Positions 1 through 11,208 of a stretch of DNA of 64,000 bases are shown piece after piece; positions within the stretch are counted from its first letter, which is position 1; each line of letters starts with the position of its first letter. This stretch comes from Undaria pinnatifida (taxonomy: Eukaryota > Sar > Phaeophyceae > Laminariales > Alariaceae). The position numbers and the translations under genes are program-made. The stretch covers positions 620,001-684,000 of the forward strand of contig JABAKD010000030.1 of assembly GCA_012845835.1 (NCBI GenBank), read 5' to 3'. A model generated the notes under the pieces. It did not search any database and was not told the DNA's origin. It was given only the letters and a program-made list of their open reading frames with translations.

Positions 1-466
1 TGGCAGTCGACTTTACCTGCGTCGTCAGAACGTGCCATGCAACGGCGACTGGAGGCGTCACCAGAGACGAAAACAAGCACTCGGGCGTCAATCTTGCTAC
101 GCTAAGAGCGGTACGATAAATCTGTCGGGGAATATTTAGCCCGCAATACACGAGCACTTTGCGACGTTGACGCCACGCAAAGCCTCTCGTTCGCAACAGC
201 TTCCGTCTTGGCGAATTTCAAGTGGATGAAGCATGATAATTGCATCAACGAGTTGTGCATAGCCGTCCCGCACGAGGCGAGAGGGCGACCACGCCCCGAA
301 AAGCAAAAGCCAACGCTCCCCGCGCTGGCCTGCTACAAAACCGGCATCCGCAGCAACCACAATTTACCACTAACCGTAGCGGCTTATGGTCGGCAATCGC
401 AACAACGAAACGCTGCGACTGATGAGGACGAAGGGTATGGTATGGCCTGTGTTCGTAGTGGCTCGG

Positions 467-486
467 GATCACTCGCGCGAGTGATC
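467..486. repeat. 20-bp perfect palindrome
   Basis: GATCACTCGCGCGAGTGATC reads the same on both strands with no spacer. No function is assigned. Confidence 0.8.
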
Positions 487-711
487 TCCCCGTTCCTCTG
501 TGGTCCTAATCGCCCGTGGGTTGTTTTCATTTTCCCATTTGAATCCGCAATGGATGGGGAAAGCTACGCTCCACCAAAAAAATCGCCTAGCGTAATTTCT
601 TCCGGGAGGTACAGTCACCCGTACGACTGGCTCAACTCTAGCAGTGAAAACGGGATACCCTCCCTACCGTAGCCTTCGTTTGAGACGACACATAGCGGCT
701 TTATAATAAAT

Positions 712-742
<31 letters not shown>

Positions 743-743
743 C
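712..743 (+). repeat. (CAA)n microsatellite
   Basis: About ten CAA/ACA units follow a short A/T-rich stretch and directly abut the hairpin at 742-793. The arrangement resembles the microsatellite tail of a retroposed element. Confidence 0.85.
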
Positions 744-793
744 CTTATTACCTCTATCGCAGTGACTGAGTGCTACGATAGAGGTAATAAGGT
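742..793. repeat. Perfect 18-bp inverted repeat (hairpin)
   Basis: Arms 742-759 and 776-793 are exact reverse complements (18 bp) around a 16-nt loop. The left arm begins at the end of the CAA microsatellite. It could be a small foldback element or an attenuator-like RNA hairpin; no gene lies next to it. Confidence 0.85.
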
Positions 794-960
794 ATACCAC
801 TTTTTTTTGCCAAAAAACATTTTCTGAATGTCGAGTTCTGGTCTTGAAAACATGATTGCTTTGTGTAGCTATTAATAGGCCACGACGGGATTTGTCATTC
901 GGGCTGCGCTTTTCAGTTTGCTTCAAAATCCGTCTGCTTGGGTCTGGTGAAGAGCTCCCC
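790..960 (+). repeat. Dispersed repeat family V, copy 1
   Basis: The opening GGTATACC followed by a T-run and GCCAAAAAAC, plus later blocks (a CTTTTCAG-like stretch, then a run ending in GGGTCTGGTGA), reappear in the same order at 12857-13065 and, truncated, at 54443-54510. This is an interspersed repeat of unknown class, identified only from similarity within the window. Confidence 0.5.
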
Positions 961-1180
961 CGAGTGAGAAACCACCCAAAACAATTAGCGCGCGTCAACC
1001 TTTTCATGTGCCCACGATTGCTAACCGTTCTGCGACCCGTTCATACGGGCCCAAAAGCGACGCACACGATCTAATCCAGAGGCTAGGAAAAAGCTTAAGG
1101 CACAGTCAGAGTATCTGCCGTCAAGCCCCAACGCTTGCCTCACAGCTTTACTGCGTCGCAGTTCGAACGCGGATCTCCTG

Positions 1181-1223
1181 CACCAACACCACCACCACCA
1201 CCACCAGCAGCAGCAGCAGCAGC
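1181..1223 (+). repeat. (CAC)n/(AGC)n compound microsatellite
   Basis: About six CAC units pass directly into about six AGC units. Confidence 0.85.
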
Positions 1224-1511
1224 TCGGATTGCTTCATGTGGCTGATACTGCCGCTGTAGTCGGTAGCTTTTCCCTCCGTCATTTATTGCATTTGAAGCCC
1301 GACAGGGGATAATACGAACATACCTACACGAGGGCTACGACAGCGGCATCACTATATCCGATTGGCGTGGCGCTCCTAAGCCCGAGGAGCCACCCAACCG
1401 AGGGCCCACCCAGTACGGTTGGAATACCTTTGGCGCTGTACACCGCAATTCGAAACAAACCTACTGTAGGCCATGGAACAGTTCACCGGGTTGCCTATTT
1501 TTCTCATAAAA

Positions 1512-1885
1512 TGTTGATTCTACGACAGCCCCCCCCCAAAAAAAAAACACAACAAGCCTGGTGGGTGAAAACCCGACGTGCTCCGTCCCGGCAGAGTAGG
1601 GGTGCGAGGGTCTGTGATCATACGGCTACGGCCATGCACAAACTGATTAAAACCCCCCCAAAAAACAAGCCATTTTCATGAACGTTTCATGGCTGCTCGA
1701 CACGAGGAAGGACGCAATACGACGACAAAAAAACGTCTTCACATAATTGATTGCTTGCAAAGGGCCATCAAAAACAATGACAGCCGGTCCGTGATTCAGG
1801 ACATACGGCCGGGAGATGAGTTTCAAAACCGACGACTTCGTTGAAGAAACGTTGGGAGGGCTATCGTAGAATGACTCAGACGTCA
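1512..1885 (+). repeat. Dispersed repeat (partner at 53135-53400), interrupted by an insertion
   Basis: Blocks such as TGATTCTACGA, GGCTGCTCGACACGAGGA, TTGCAAAGG and TTTCAAAACCG occur here and at 53135-53400 in the same order. In this copy the homology is broken between about 1556 and 1655 by a member of retroposon family R. The two copies are diverged, which indicates old duplication or transposition. Confidence 0.65.
1558..1655 (+). mobile_element. Family R retroposon-like repeat, 5'-truncated copy
   Basis: It shares GTGAAAACCCGACGTGCTCC, a CCGGCAGAGTAGGG block and the 3' part CTACGGCCATGC with the longer copy at 29527-29665. It lacks the 5' CACGGCGCTTCGCGCTTGG portion. Both flanks carry a C-run plus A-run followed by CAAGCC (left ending about 1557, right about 1654-1673), suggestive of a target-site duplication. 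Target duplication plus 5' truncation points to retroposition. It is too short to encode a protein, so it is probably SINE-like and non-autonomous. Confidence 0.55.
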
Positions 1886-1999
1886 GTGCTTGGGTGAAAA
1901 GCTATAGATTTCCTCAAAGGAAGAGGAGTATCCGAAAAGGTAGGCGCCATATATGTGTAGACTATACCCCTACGTATGGTACCATGCGTCTGAGCTGGC

Positions 2000-3987
2000 T
2001 TGGCAAAAGACCACCACTCTTACCTCCACGTTCGACTTGGATCGGATGGAGCTGTGGCGACCAATGAAAGCGCTGCAAACCCTTCTGAGGCTGAGAGCGA
2101 GAAGAGGCAGAAACAAGAGGGCGAGCAACAATGCAGATGAGTGGGGCCGCGAAAATCATATGCAGTACGCGGGAGCAAAAACATTACTACGCTCAGCTTG
2201 CGAAATGTGAGTCATTCCAAAGACGCTCTTTCAACATTTTATAGAATCTTACGAAGCGTATCTACACTGTGTCTGTTTTTTGTAATGTATTTCGGTCGGC
2301 ATTTTCAAGAGCGTCCATCACAAACACCAAGAATTGTCTTTGATAACGCCTGCAAGAGGGGTGGGGTAACTGCATCCACGTGATAGCAGAATCCGAATAA
2401 CCAGGCAGCTCCCACCCCCCAACGAGCATGAAAAAACAAACAGCGAATACACCGTCAACACCGGTGGGCGAGAGTCGCGTCATCCATATTTTGACGCATG
2501 CATACCTCGTGCGCGCTCCACTTTCACCATACACCTCTCGATACTTGCCTGGTGGTTCTATTGTACTCGTCCAAAGCGTCTGGGTGGAACCTCGTGAGTA
2601 CGCCCTTCTTCAGGTGAATCTTGAGTTGCTTTAGGATGATCTGGTCCCGAATCGAGTGCACACGCGCAGACAAACAAAGTGAATTGATAAAACAGCGAGT
2701 GGCGCAAGCACAGACACGCAACGAAACGAAGGGTGCGGGCGGTGTCACAGAGCCATCCCACGGTGGCGTTTGCTTCGGAAGTTTCTGAGCTCCACAACAT
2801 CAGGAGCCCAATATCTCACTCGAACCAGGACTTCAGCATGACTTCGAAGGTATTCAATCGCACAAAACCAACCACCATTTCTGTGCGCTGGTCTCAAAAC
2901 AAATGCCAGGTATGCTCGTAAAGGGGTCAGACTGACCGGCAGGTACTCGCTTGGGGAGGTCAACCCGCACAAAACGTCGGGCCCACACAGTGCAACCCCT
3001 ACCGCACTATATAGAGATGACTCCACAGAGTCACCACCCCTGGTCGATGGCGCCGCCGAAAACTATAAAAAACCAAGTGCAGCCGACGCCACACCCCTTG
3101 CATGACGAAAAAAACACGGAGTGAAATCAGACAGAAAATAAAGCATGATCTTGGTGGGTCAATGCCGCCGAGCAACAATCTACCACGGGGCGAACGGGAA
3201 CCGACAAACAAGATCGGCACCATCTGCTAGAGTAGTCGCTGCTCACCCTGACGAGCCACTTCTGGTTCATGGGGCTGCAGTCCACACGGATTCTTCGAAG
3301 CACCTCCTCTCGTTTCGCATCGCTTGTCGCTTTCGCCAGATCGTTCAGTGTTTCGTTCGCCTTCAAAAGCAAGGAAAAATTACAAGTTCATCGGCCTTAG
3401 TCCTCGCACTTGCTCTGAGTCTCACGGGACCATGGCATCACAACCAATTTTATGCCTCACCTACTGCTTCAGGTCTGCTTCATGGTGTTGCGAAAAACTA
3501 GCCAAATGAGCATGCGCGAAATTGGCTAGGGGTACGTACATGCGTTGTGCGGTTAGGCGCGGGCGCGCTCCGAAAAACTGGTGCGTGCCGCTTGACAAAG
3601 AAAACCAAGTTAGCATTATCTACCAAACCCCCTCGAAAAAACACGTCTCTGTCAGCTGTTGGTGCAGAGGACCGGCACTACAAGCGCATTGCATCATTAA
3701 TCGGAGAAAGGTACAGCTGGTAGACAACACCGAACAAGCGACGCGAGCGACAAGCCCACCAATCACCGACACCGCCACAAAGCTGAGAAACCGACTGCCG
3801 GCAAAAAAACACAGGGGAGCACTCCACGTGGAAGACAGGCCTCTCTGCGGCGACGCGTAGTTACACTCCCTGCCCTCAGCCAGCCGGCTTTACATTGGCG
3901 GATATCGATATTTTCTTCAATAGGTATTGCTTTACGGAAGGATATTCGATATACATCGGAACGGCATCTACGCTATATTGTCGGAGG
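2000..3987. other. Unannotated stretch
   Basis: Short open frames occur on both strands, but none has a recognisable domain or paired splice sites. No long tandem repeats were seen. I see nothing I can name here. Confidence 0.5.
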
Positions 3988-3990
3988 GCG

Positions 3991-4238
<248 letters not shown>

Positions 4239-5763
4239 TAAACTCACCAGCTAAAAAGAATAGCGCCAACACGAACAATTACACAAGACCTAATCATATA
4301 CCTGGTACCTGGTGGCGTTAAAAGAGCGGGGGGGGGGAATAATAAGTTAGTTTTGACCTTCAAGGGGGACGATACGCTACACACGCTGCACAAGTCCACC
4401 CAATATCAAGTTTTTGTTGTTTTATCGTCACTTTTAGTTTCCAGCTCACCTCGTAAGAGAGTTGTGAAGACTAATTAAATCATACCAATTCAAGACAAGA
4501 ATGGCTTTCCAACTTCGAAGCACACGATATGCACTGTCTTGATACACGAGTATTGCTACAGCCCTATGTTACGCTGCCGCCGATCATTCAATGTAAGCAT
4601 TGGGTTGGATGAGGCCTCCTGCCCCGGTCTGTTCTTCTTCCCAGCCCTCGCAGGGAGCCTAGGCTTGAACGGAGTGACCGTATATTGCGTCCACTGCTCT
4701 AGTGATTCGCACCAAATGCTGGCACCCATTTTTCGCCCCAAACACGGATTCGTCTCATCGGATAGCGCGATTTGACTGCCTTGCTGCTCTGACCTGCCCA
4801 ACCGTCCAATTGGTCTTCTCCACAACTTCCAGGCCCGGCGTGTGCGTCAAAACATACTCCAGGGTAAGAGGGAAATCTGCCGTGATCTGCCACCTCGTGT
4901 CACCCTGCGGTTATGTTCCGCCAACCACGCAAAAAAAACAAACAAGCGAGAGGAGCGAGGGGGGTTTATCAATCATGATGATGAGGATGTTCTGTCACAC
5001 TACAAAATAAAAAGAAGTAGGGGAGGGGGGGTTCAACCGGTGATGAGGGTGCTTTCTACAGTTCCTAATTGCCCTGCAAAATATCGCTCGTGGCCCCAAA
5101 AACGCGCTAAAGAAGCATCCCGACGGAAGAAAAAACAAAAACAAACCAATGAAAATAAAGAGCTGGGGATTACTGCTTCCTATTGTCCTGCCTCCACATG
5201 GTGAGTATCCCCCACAAGTTAGAGGAGGGTGCAGGCCGATGAAAACCGTGCGAAGGTAGGGCAGGACAAAACCTCACGACGTGCTGTATGTCACCAAGAG
5301 TCGACGGAACGATGAGAGCTTCAGCTTCTCGATGATGATGATCCGGGTATCCTCCCAACGACCCAAACGCTACATCAAGCAGAATCGCGGCACCTTGGTC
5401 GCGGGCGCTTCACCGAAGAGTGAGTCTCATTCGAAAGTTGATCGCAATGAAGATAGCCCAGTGACTACTACCAGGTATTCTGCGAGAGGCCGAATCAGTA
5501 AATCCCGCATTTCTCCCAGCGTGGTCGTCAAAACGATTATATTATTAGTATTTTCCCTATTTCCGTGCTACATTGGGTTTCTGCGCAGCTTCAGCACCTC
5601 TGCATACAGGGCAAAACCTAAACGAATACAATCCGATCAAAACCATTCACACGTGGAACCGATCAGATCCCTCCCCATGACGCAAAATTTTCGAGAGCAT
5701 ACAGATCCCAGGTCTATATGGCCTGCATGGCCGATAGATAGCTCATGTTGCCGGGCGAGAACC

Positions 5764-5940
5764 GGATGATCTAGATTATATGTCACACTTTTCCAGGATT
5801 GGATCTGTGCTAGACAGATCCCGCACAAAGCATACCATGACGATATACATAGGATGATCTGGATGATATGTCACACTTTTCCAGGATTGGATCTGTGCTA
5901 GACAGATCCCGCACAAAGCATACCATGACGATATATATAG
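5764..5940 (+). repeat. 88-bp tandem duplication of a GATC-rich unit
   Basis: Two copies (about 5764-5851 and 5852-5940) each contain CACACTTTTCCAGGATTGG, an inverted pair around GATCTGTGC/AGACAGATC, and CATACCATGACGATATA. They are nearly identical. Related GATC-rich sequences occur at about 15540-15740, 20015-20310, 31310-32060 and 59730-59840. Confidence 0.8.
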
Positions 5941-6075
5941 GGTCTGTAGATGATCTATAGATAATTTGTATAATATGTATGATCTATGCGATCTACATGA
6001 TCTATATATACATCTATATGATCTACACTATCTATGAAATCCATATTACCTATATGATCTAGATCGTGATATGTC
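5940..6075. repeat. Degenerate ATCTA/GATCTA array
   Basis: An A/T-rich tract of repeated GATCTATA/ATGATCTA words continues from the preceding tandem duplication. Confidence 0.6.
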
Positions 6076-6319
6076 CCATGTGTGAAACGATTCAGCTACA
6101 TTGGTGTCCGTCGTGAGCAAAAACACTTGCCGGCGAGGGGTTCTTGCTTGGGTCCGTATACGACCGTAATCGCGTGTAGCCTACGTCGTTTGTCGCGAAG
6201 TACAAACTGGCGAACATCTTAGCCAGCTTAGCCGTTTTCATGCCGTACTTGTCTCTCAGGTTGTCCAGCTAGGCAGCCGACGTTGGGGTTTGTGCACGAA
6301 AAGCGGGGAACAGGAAGGA

Positions 6320-6342
6320 GGGGGGGGGGGGGGGGGGGGGGC
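6320..6342 (+). repeat. Poly-G tract
   Basis: An almost uninterrupted run of about 23 G. Confidence 0.9.
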
Positions 6343-6382
6343 AGAGCGGGATGCCCTTGTTAAAATATTTGTTACCACTACC

Positions 6383-6445
6383 AAATTAATCCCACACTGA
6401 TTCCCAAGTAGTTTGTCTCGAAAGACGTGGGTGCAGTTCTAAAGA
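6383..6445 (+). repeat. Dispersed repeat family M (CACAC..CCAAGTAGTTTG core)
   Basis: The core CACACTGATTCCCAAGTAG, then TTTGTC and GACGTGGGTGC, recurs in diverged form at about 8845, 12470 (opposite orientation in part), 20930, 27330 and 54640. It is a short, non-coding, interspersed MITE-like repeat; boundaries are approximate. Confidence 0.5.
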
Positions 6446-6829
6446 GGATATGCATATATATATTAAGACACTTCAGCCGTGAGATCGAAAATTTGGTCGA
6501 AGGTTTTATTTCGAAAGCTGCGTTTATCCACGCCTCAGGGTCAAAACAGATCCATCGTGCATGATATCACCAACACGCGCGAAATAGTCAAGAGAAGGCT
6601 TTCGACGAGCGAAGGGGAAAAAGGGAGTTTCCCGTGTGGCCATTGTATTTGCTCGCAAGACAATGACTTGACCGGCTCTACACCGCCTCATATCAGCTGC
6701 TGTAGTGGCACCCGTACCCCCATGCCCACCCCTACCCTTCTGGCGAGTGCATAGGAAGATACGTTGCCTGCGTCGGTGGTAAGCGACTGGCGGATTAGGG
6801 GGAGTGTACTCATCACCACACATGGCAGT

Positions 6830-6960
6830 ATCCTTAATATTTCCTGGCATTCCTGCAAACGCCGTGACGGAGCAAACCGGGTTTTCACCTACCATGTAGG
6901 CACTGCTAGCACCAAGCGCGAAGCGCCGTGAGGTGTTTGGCGACGCGAACCATTTGTGGG
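6830..6960 (-). mobile_element. Family R retroposon-like repeat, copy
   Basis: Read on the minus strand it carries CACGGCGCTTCGCGCTTGG, GGTGAAAACCCG and a GCTCCGTC block in the same order as the copy at 29527-29665. The 3' portion is more diverged. Confidence 0.55.
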
Positions 6961-6961
6961 C

Positions 6962-6989
6962 CGGGGGGGGGGGGGGGGGGGGGGGGGGG
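6962..6989 (+). repeat. Poly-G tract
   Basis: About 28 consecutive G next to the family R copy. Confidence 0.9.
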
Positions 6990-8428
6990 TAGTGCCTCGA
7001 ATTGTATTATGGTATAGCACCTCTGGCAGGATCAGACGCATGAAGGGGAACGCGCTCTCTTGGCCCAGCCGAGCTAAGAATGGAGTCAGCAGGTCGAGCT
7101 TCCCCTCCAACTTCGATTGCTCGGGCATCTTCTCCAGGCTTTCGCACACCTGTCGCGGGACCAGAAATCAACCATGGCACGGTTAAGGCCACGGGGGACC
7201 CAAGCGTCCCCTAGTCCCCGGTTTTCCGGTAACTCTAATATCTAGATGTTTTATCGGAACAGCAAAACACATGGCCAGGTTAACACGCTGCGTTCAGAGC
7301 TTAGGCTGGTTCGTGGAACACAGACCCGGAAACCTGTGAAAAAAAAGGGCTAAATCCACAGATTCTTCGAGTCTCGTCAGATCGGCGTCCTTCTTGTTCT
7401 CAGCAGAGGTCCACAGCTCGACTTTAAGGAATTGCGGTGGTCGAAATTTGGGGTACACAAAACGAGACAAGGACGCCCCCCAGCAGAAAGTATGCACTCC
7501 ACTAGCGGGCTAGCTACAGCTGCCCCCAAGCAACCACGGCCCGCGAAATTGAGGGAGGCTCCTGGTGGGGTGTATGACGACGTCGGGTGCGCCAGCCAAC
7601 AGTCGTAGGCAGCCAGAAGCGACTTACGAGATGTTTTCGTGAGTTCGAACTTGCGAGCCAGCAACACCAAAAGCTACCGAAATCGCTGAAATACTTCAAT
7701 TCACGCGCGGGAGCCTAATACAACGGGTACACCACCGATGAAAAAACGGTTTTCACCAAAAGCTTGCTGCTCACCAGGCGGATGGTATAACTCTCTTGGT
7801 TGTCTGAGGTAGGTGTTGGAGAAAAGGAGAGGGACACTCGAAAGAGTGGTCGTTAGTTATGGAGTCCAAAAAAGGGCTAAGAGCACCTGAAAAGCTCTGT
7901 ATTATGGGATCTTTGCTGCATATATTTTCCTCAAAATTCGAAATAAAGCTCTGGTTTGCAGATGCCATACTCTATTTTTAAGTGGTTTTATATGTACGTG
8001 AAACGCCTCCATAAGAGCGAGCTCCTACTCAAAATATTCCTGTGTAATCCCCGGTGGCCTTAAGGCGCGTATATAACCGTTGTTTTGTGGCGGCAAGCAC
8101 CGCTTACAGAGCTACAAAGCTACAGCAATATGACTAGACAAGCGAGGTAGTCTTTATCATTCACGACCGTCTGTCTCGCGGTAACGTGAGAGCGCGTCGC
8201 AGTTCGACTTGCTTAGGGCAGCAGGGCGCCCATCTGCGGGTGTGGGACTCAGCAACACACACACAAAATTGAGACACCACTGTTACTGCTGTACTCGGAT
8301 CCAAAGCAACAGAGCCACAGAGAGCCTATCAAAACCGCGTTGATAGGGAGGTAGGGTGGTCATTTGTCGCCTGGCCTAGGCTTACATCTTGAAACTTGAT
8401 CGCGCTGGCCTTATGCTCTGGTGCGTAG

Positions 8429-8767
8429 GTGAACCCGCCAGCGTCTGCTTCTGTTTCTGCTGCTGCTGCTGCTGCTGCTGCCACCGACGAGGTGACAAAG
8501 AAGGCACACGCGGCGTGGGACACGGAGGAGGGGGTTGGCATAGCACGGAGCGCCGCGCGGTGCGACTCATGCATGCGCTTGCTGTATTCGGCGAAAAATG
8601 TACTTCGCATAGCCCTAATTTCATACTTCGAAGTATGGTTTGTTTCCCAAAACGCGGGCGAAGTTCGCAAGCGGTCGACCCGGGGTGCATTGATGCGCGT
8701 AGGGGATTGCGCTCGCCGGGACCATCAGCCTCTAATGCTGCTGCCATTCCTCGATAACCTCACCTGA
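8429..8767 (+). other. Weak candidate coding segment with an Ala tract
   Basis: An open plus-strand frame of 112 codons contains an Ala run encoded by a (TGC)n/(GCT)n microsatellite (about 8457-8481), followed by mixed, partly GC3-biased codons. The opposite strand is also open (8329-8670). Neither shows a domain I recognise, and no flanking splice pair was convincing. It may be a decayed exon or chance. Confidence 0.2.
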
Positions 8768-8844
8768 ACAGGAGTGATTTCCTTCGGAGTCGACTGCGAC
8801 AGCGCAGCCTGATCCTTTTTAATGCGGCAAAAATAATTCCACAC

Positions 8845-8900
8845 AAGTTCCAAGTAGTTTGTCCCCAAAAGCGTGCACTTGCTTCTATTAATACGTTTTG
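8845..8900 (+). repeat. Dispersed repeat family M, copy
   Basis: CCACACAAGTTCCAAGTAG followed by TTTGTCCCCAAAAGCGTG matches the copies at about 6383 and 20925. Confidence 0.5.
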
Positions 8901-9013
8901 AGACAACCTGAGCTACACTGAGCACAAGGTGGTTTCAGTCCACAATCAGCTGTCCGCAGCCAGTACGAAGTTGTGCGTAGAGCTCGTGTACGGTGATAAG
9001 ATACGAGGTCGCG

Positions 9014-9130
9014 TATGTTGTTGTTCTCAAATTAACTCGCATAGTCAAGTCCGTGGTAACAGGTAGCTAGTCACAGGACAGGCTCCAGTCACTCTGGAGT
9101 GGAGTACGTAATACCCCAGGAAAAAAACAC
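9014..9130 (-). mobile_element. CAA-tailed retroposon-like repeat, copy 1
   Basis: On the minus strand the order is CCTGGGGTATT, CTCCAGAGTGACTGGAGCCT, GTCCTGTGA, CCACGGACTTGA, then a region ending in GAGAACAACAACA. The plus-strand sequence at 39310-39423 has the same blocks ending in a CAA array. A (CAA)n tail at a constant 3' end is typical of LINE-mobilised elements with microsatellite tails. Confidence 0.6.
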
Positions 9131-10323
9131 AAACAAAAAGGTGGTACACGCATGTATCATAGCGGACGCAGTTCATGTACAAGGTACGAGGCCAGAGGAG
9201 AACCTGGTAACGCGTACCAGCTACCAGGTAAGATAGACCTCCACCTCCATGGTACTTGGTTTCGTGCCTGGCACCTGGTACCAACTACCGATAGACCGGT
9301 GGTGCACAGCAGTTAAAAAAAATGAGCATGTTGTACCCATGGGTTAGTATCGTGTTGACTGCTGTGTTGACGTCTCGACGCATCGACAGCAGTTGTGCTT
9401 CGACCGTTGTGCTGGGAGTTTTCTCGATGACAGCAACACAACAATGTCCGAAGCCAATGCTGAGTGGTATCATATGGGCACATCCTCGTTGCTGCAACCG
9501 TCGCCATCAGAGACTGATACATAGATACGTCCTCGACCAGCGCCTAAAATGCCGGCACCCAGTTTGCGGTGTTTAAATTTGAAAGCAAAAGCACCCTACA
9601 CCGCAGTCTCAGCAACAGCTACCCAGCGAATTCGCTTCCGAGTACCTCCCATTGCACAGCTCTCACGACTGCCCTGGCCCGTCGACCGTTCTAAGTCCAC
9701 TGCTGATAGTAAAAACATACAACGCGAGATGTGAGCGGCTGCATCCCCCAACCTTAGTCGACAGCTCGACCAACACAGGCTGGTATGGTATGATACAACT
9801 CTATTCCCTCTGGTGCACGAGGACACGAGTCCAAGGCATCAACAGCTATCACGCGCTGTTTTCTTACTCTTGATGTTTTTGCGTTCAGATCAAGGTAGGA
9901 CACAGCAACAGCCAACTTACCTCGAGAGCTTCCCTCCCCATCTTCGACCATGCTTTCCTTTAGCGCCCGTAGACAAGCCAAAGGTCGGTGCTGGTAACAG
10001 CACTAGTCCTTCACTGCTGCTCTGCACTGCACGAGCGCTCACAGCAGTCTCACGAGACTGTCAGAATGGAGCAAATCCGCTCTAAAAGGGGTTTCCAACG
10101 TAAAAACATGCTAAAAGTGCCGGTTCGCATCAAAACCCGTTTCATTAGCTTTAGTCAAGATTTTTTAGTCGGGTACTAATGCATAATACATGTAGACCTG
10201 CACATACGCCGATATGGAGAGAGAACGCAGCCCTTACCGCTTGGGGCGGAAGTCTCTGCCCTAAGCGGTGGCATCGACGGGGCACAACGAAACATAAGAG
10301 TGGGGATCGGGGGAGGCGAGCGC

Positions 10324-11208
10324 ATGGCATCCGTTGTTCAGCAGTGTGTCCTAACGCCGCCCCTGCCGGATTTAAGCTCTCTGAAAAGCAACAACAACAA
10401 CAACAACAACAACAACAACGTTTTCGAGGAGGGGGTCGATCACAACGGACGTTCTCGTAGCAGCGGTAGTGGCGGCAGTCGAGACCCTCTTCTCGAGGCA
10501 CAGCAAACACCGACCTCGTCGTCAGATCGAGCTTCCGAGCGGGGCAACAACGACGACCCGGTATCCCTCTTATCCCGCCCGGTAGAAGGATTCCACCACC
10601 CCAGGCAACACGTATTCACAGATCGCTTAATCGGCCGCTTTTACGAGGATACTTCGCTCGACGCCGAAACTCGAAGGTCAAGCAAGTGTCTTGCCGGGCG
10701 CCTGGGTACTGCTGGCAGCAACGCCACTACCACACGGCCCAGCACAACCGCGGGTAGCGGCGCGGTACCGCGCCCTCATTCCCGCTCCACCCATTCGGCC
10801 AGGTGCGGAAAGCGGATGCTTGGGAGTAGTGCCTCGGCGCACTCCCTAGGAATTTCGAAAGGTGGAGCTGCGCGGCCTCAGGTTGGGGCGCGCGGGGTGG
10901 GGGGGCTCTCGGGTAGGAAGGAGCAGGTGCAAAAGGAGATTATGGAACAAAAGGCATTGATAGAAAAGCTCGAGGGGAAAATGGCGTCGTTGTCGAGCCG
11001 CGGAGGAGGACGTGGTTCGAAAAGTGACGGCGTGGTTCATGTTGCTGGGGATGCGCGACAATCGACAGCACAAGATGCGGGTGATAGCCTTAGGGATGTC
11101 GGCAGTAATGCACCCGATGTAACGACGCAGAGCCCGGAATGTGTCGGACGGGCAAGCCGCGGCGAGGGTATTCTTGTCGACAGCGAATACTACTGCAGCG
11201 ATGGGAAG
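10324..11208 (+). CDS. IQ-SAM gene, exon 1
   Basis: 295 codons. The start ATG at 10324 is followed by ASVVQQCVLTPPLPD and then a poly-Asn tract written by a (CAA)n microsatellite. The exon ends at AAG before GTAAGAG, a near-ideal donor; reading through it would hit a stop four codons later. Confidence 0.7.

Noticed and set aside
5281-5769. 162-codon plus-strand frame with one hydrophobic stretch
   Set aside because: Composition and codon use are not gene-like and it ends inside a GATC-rich repeat; no splice partners.
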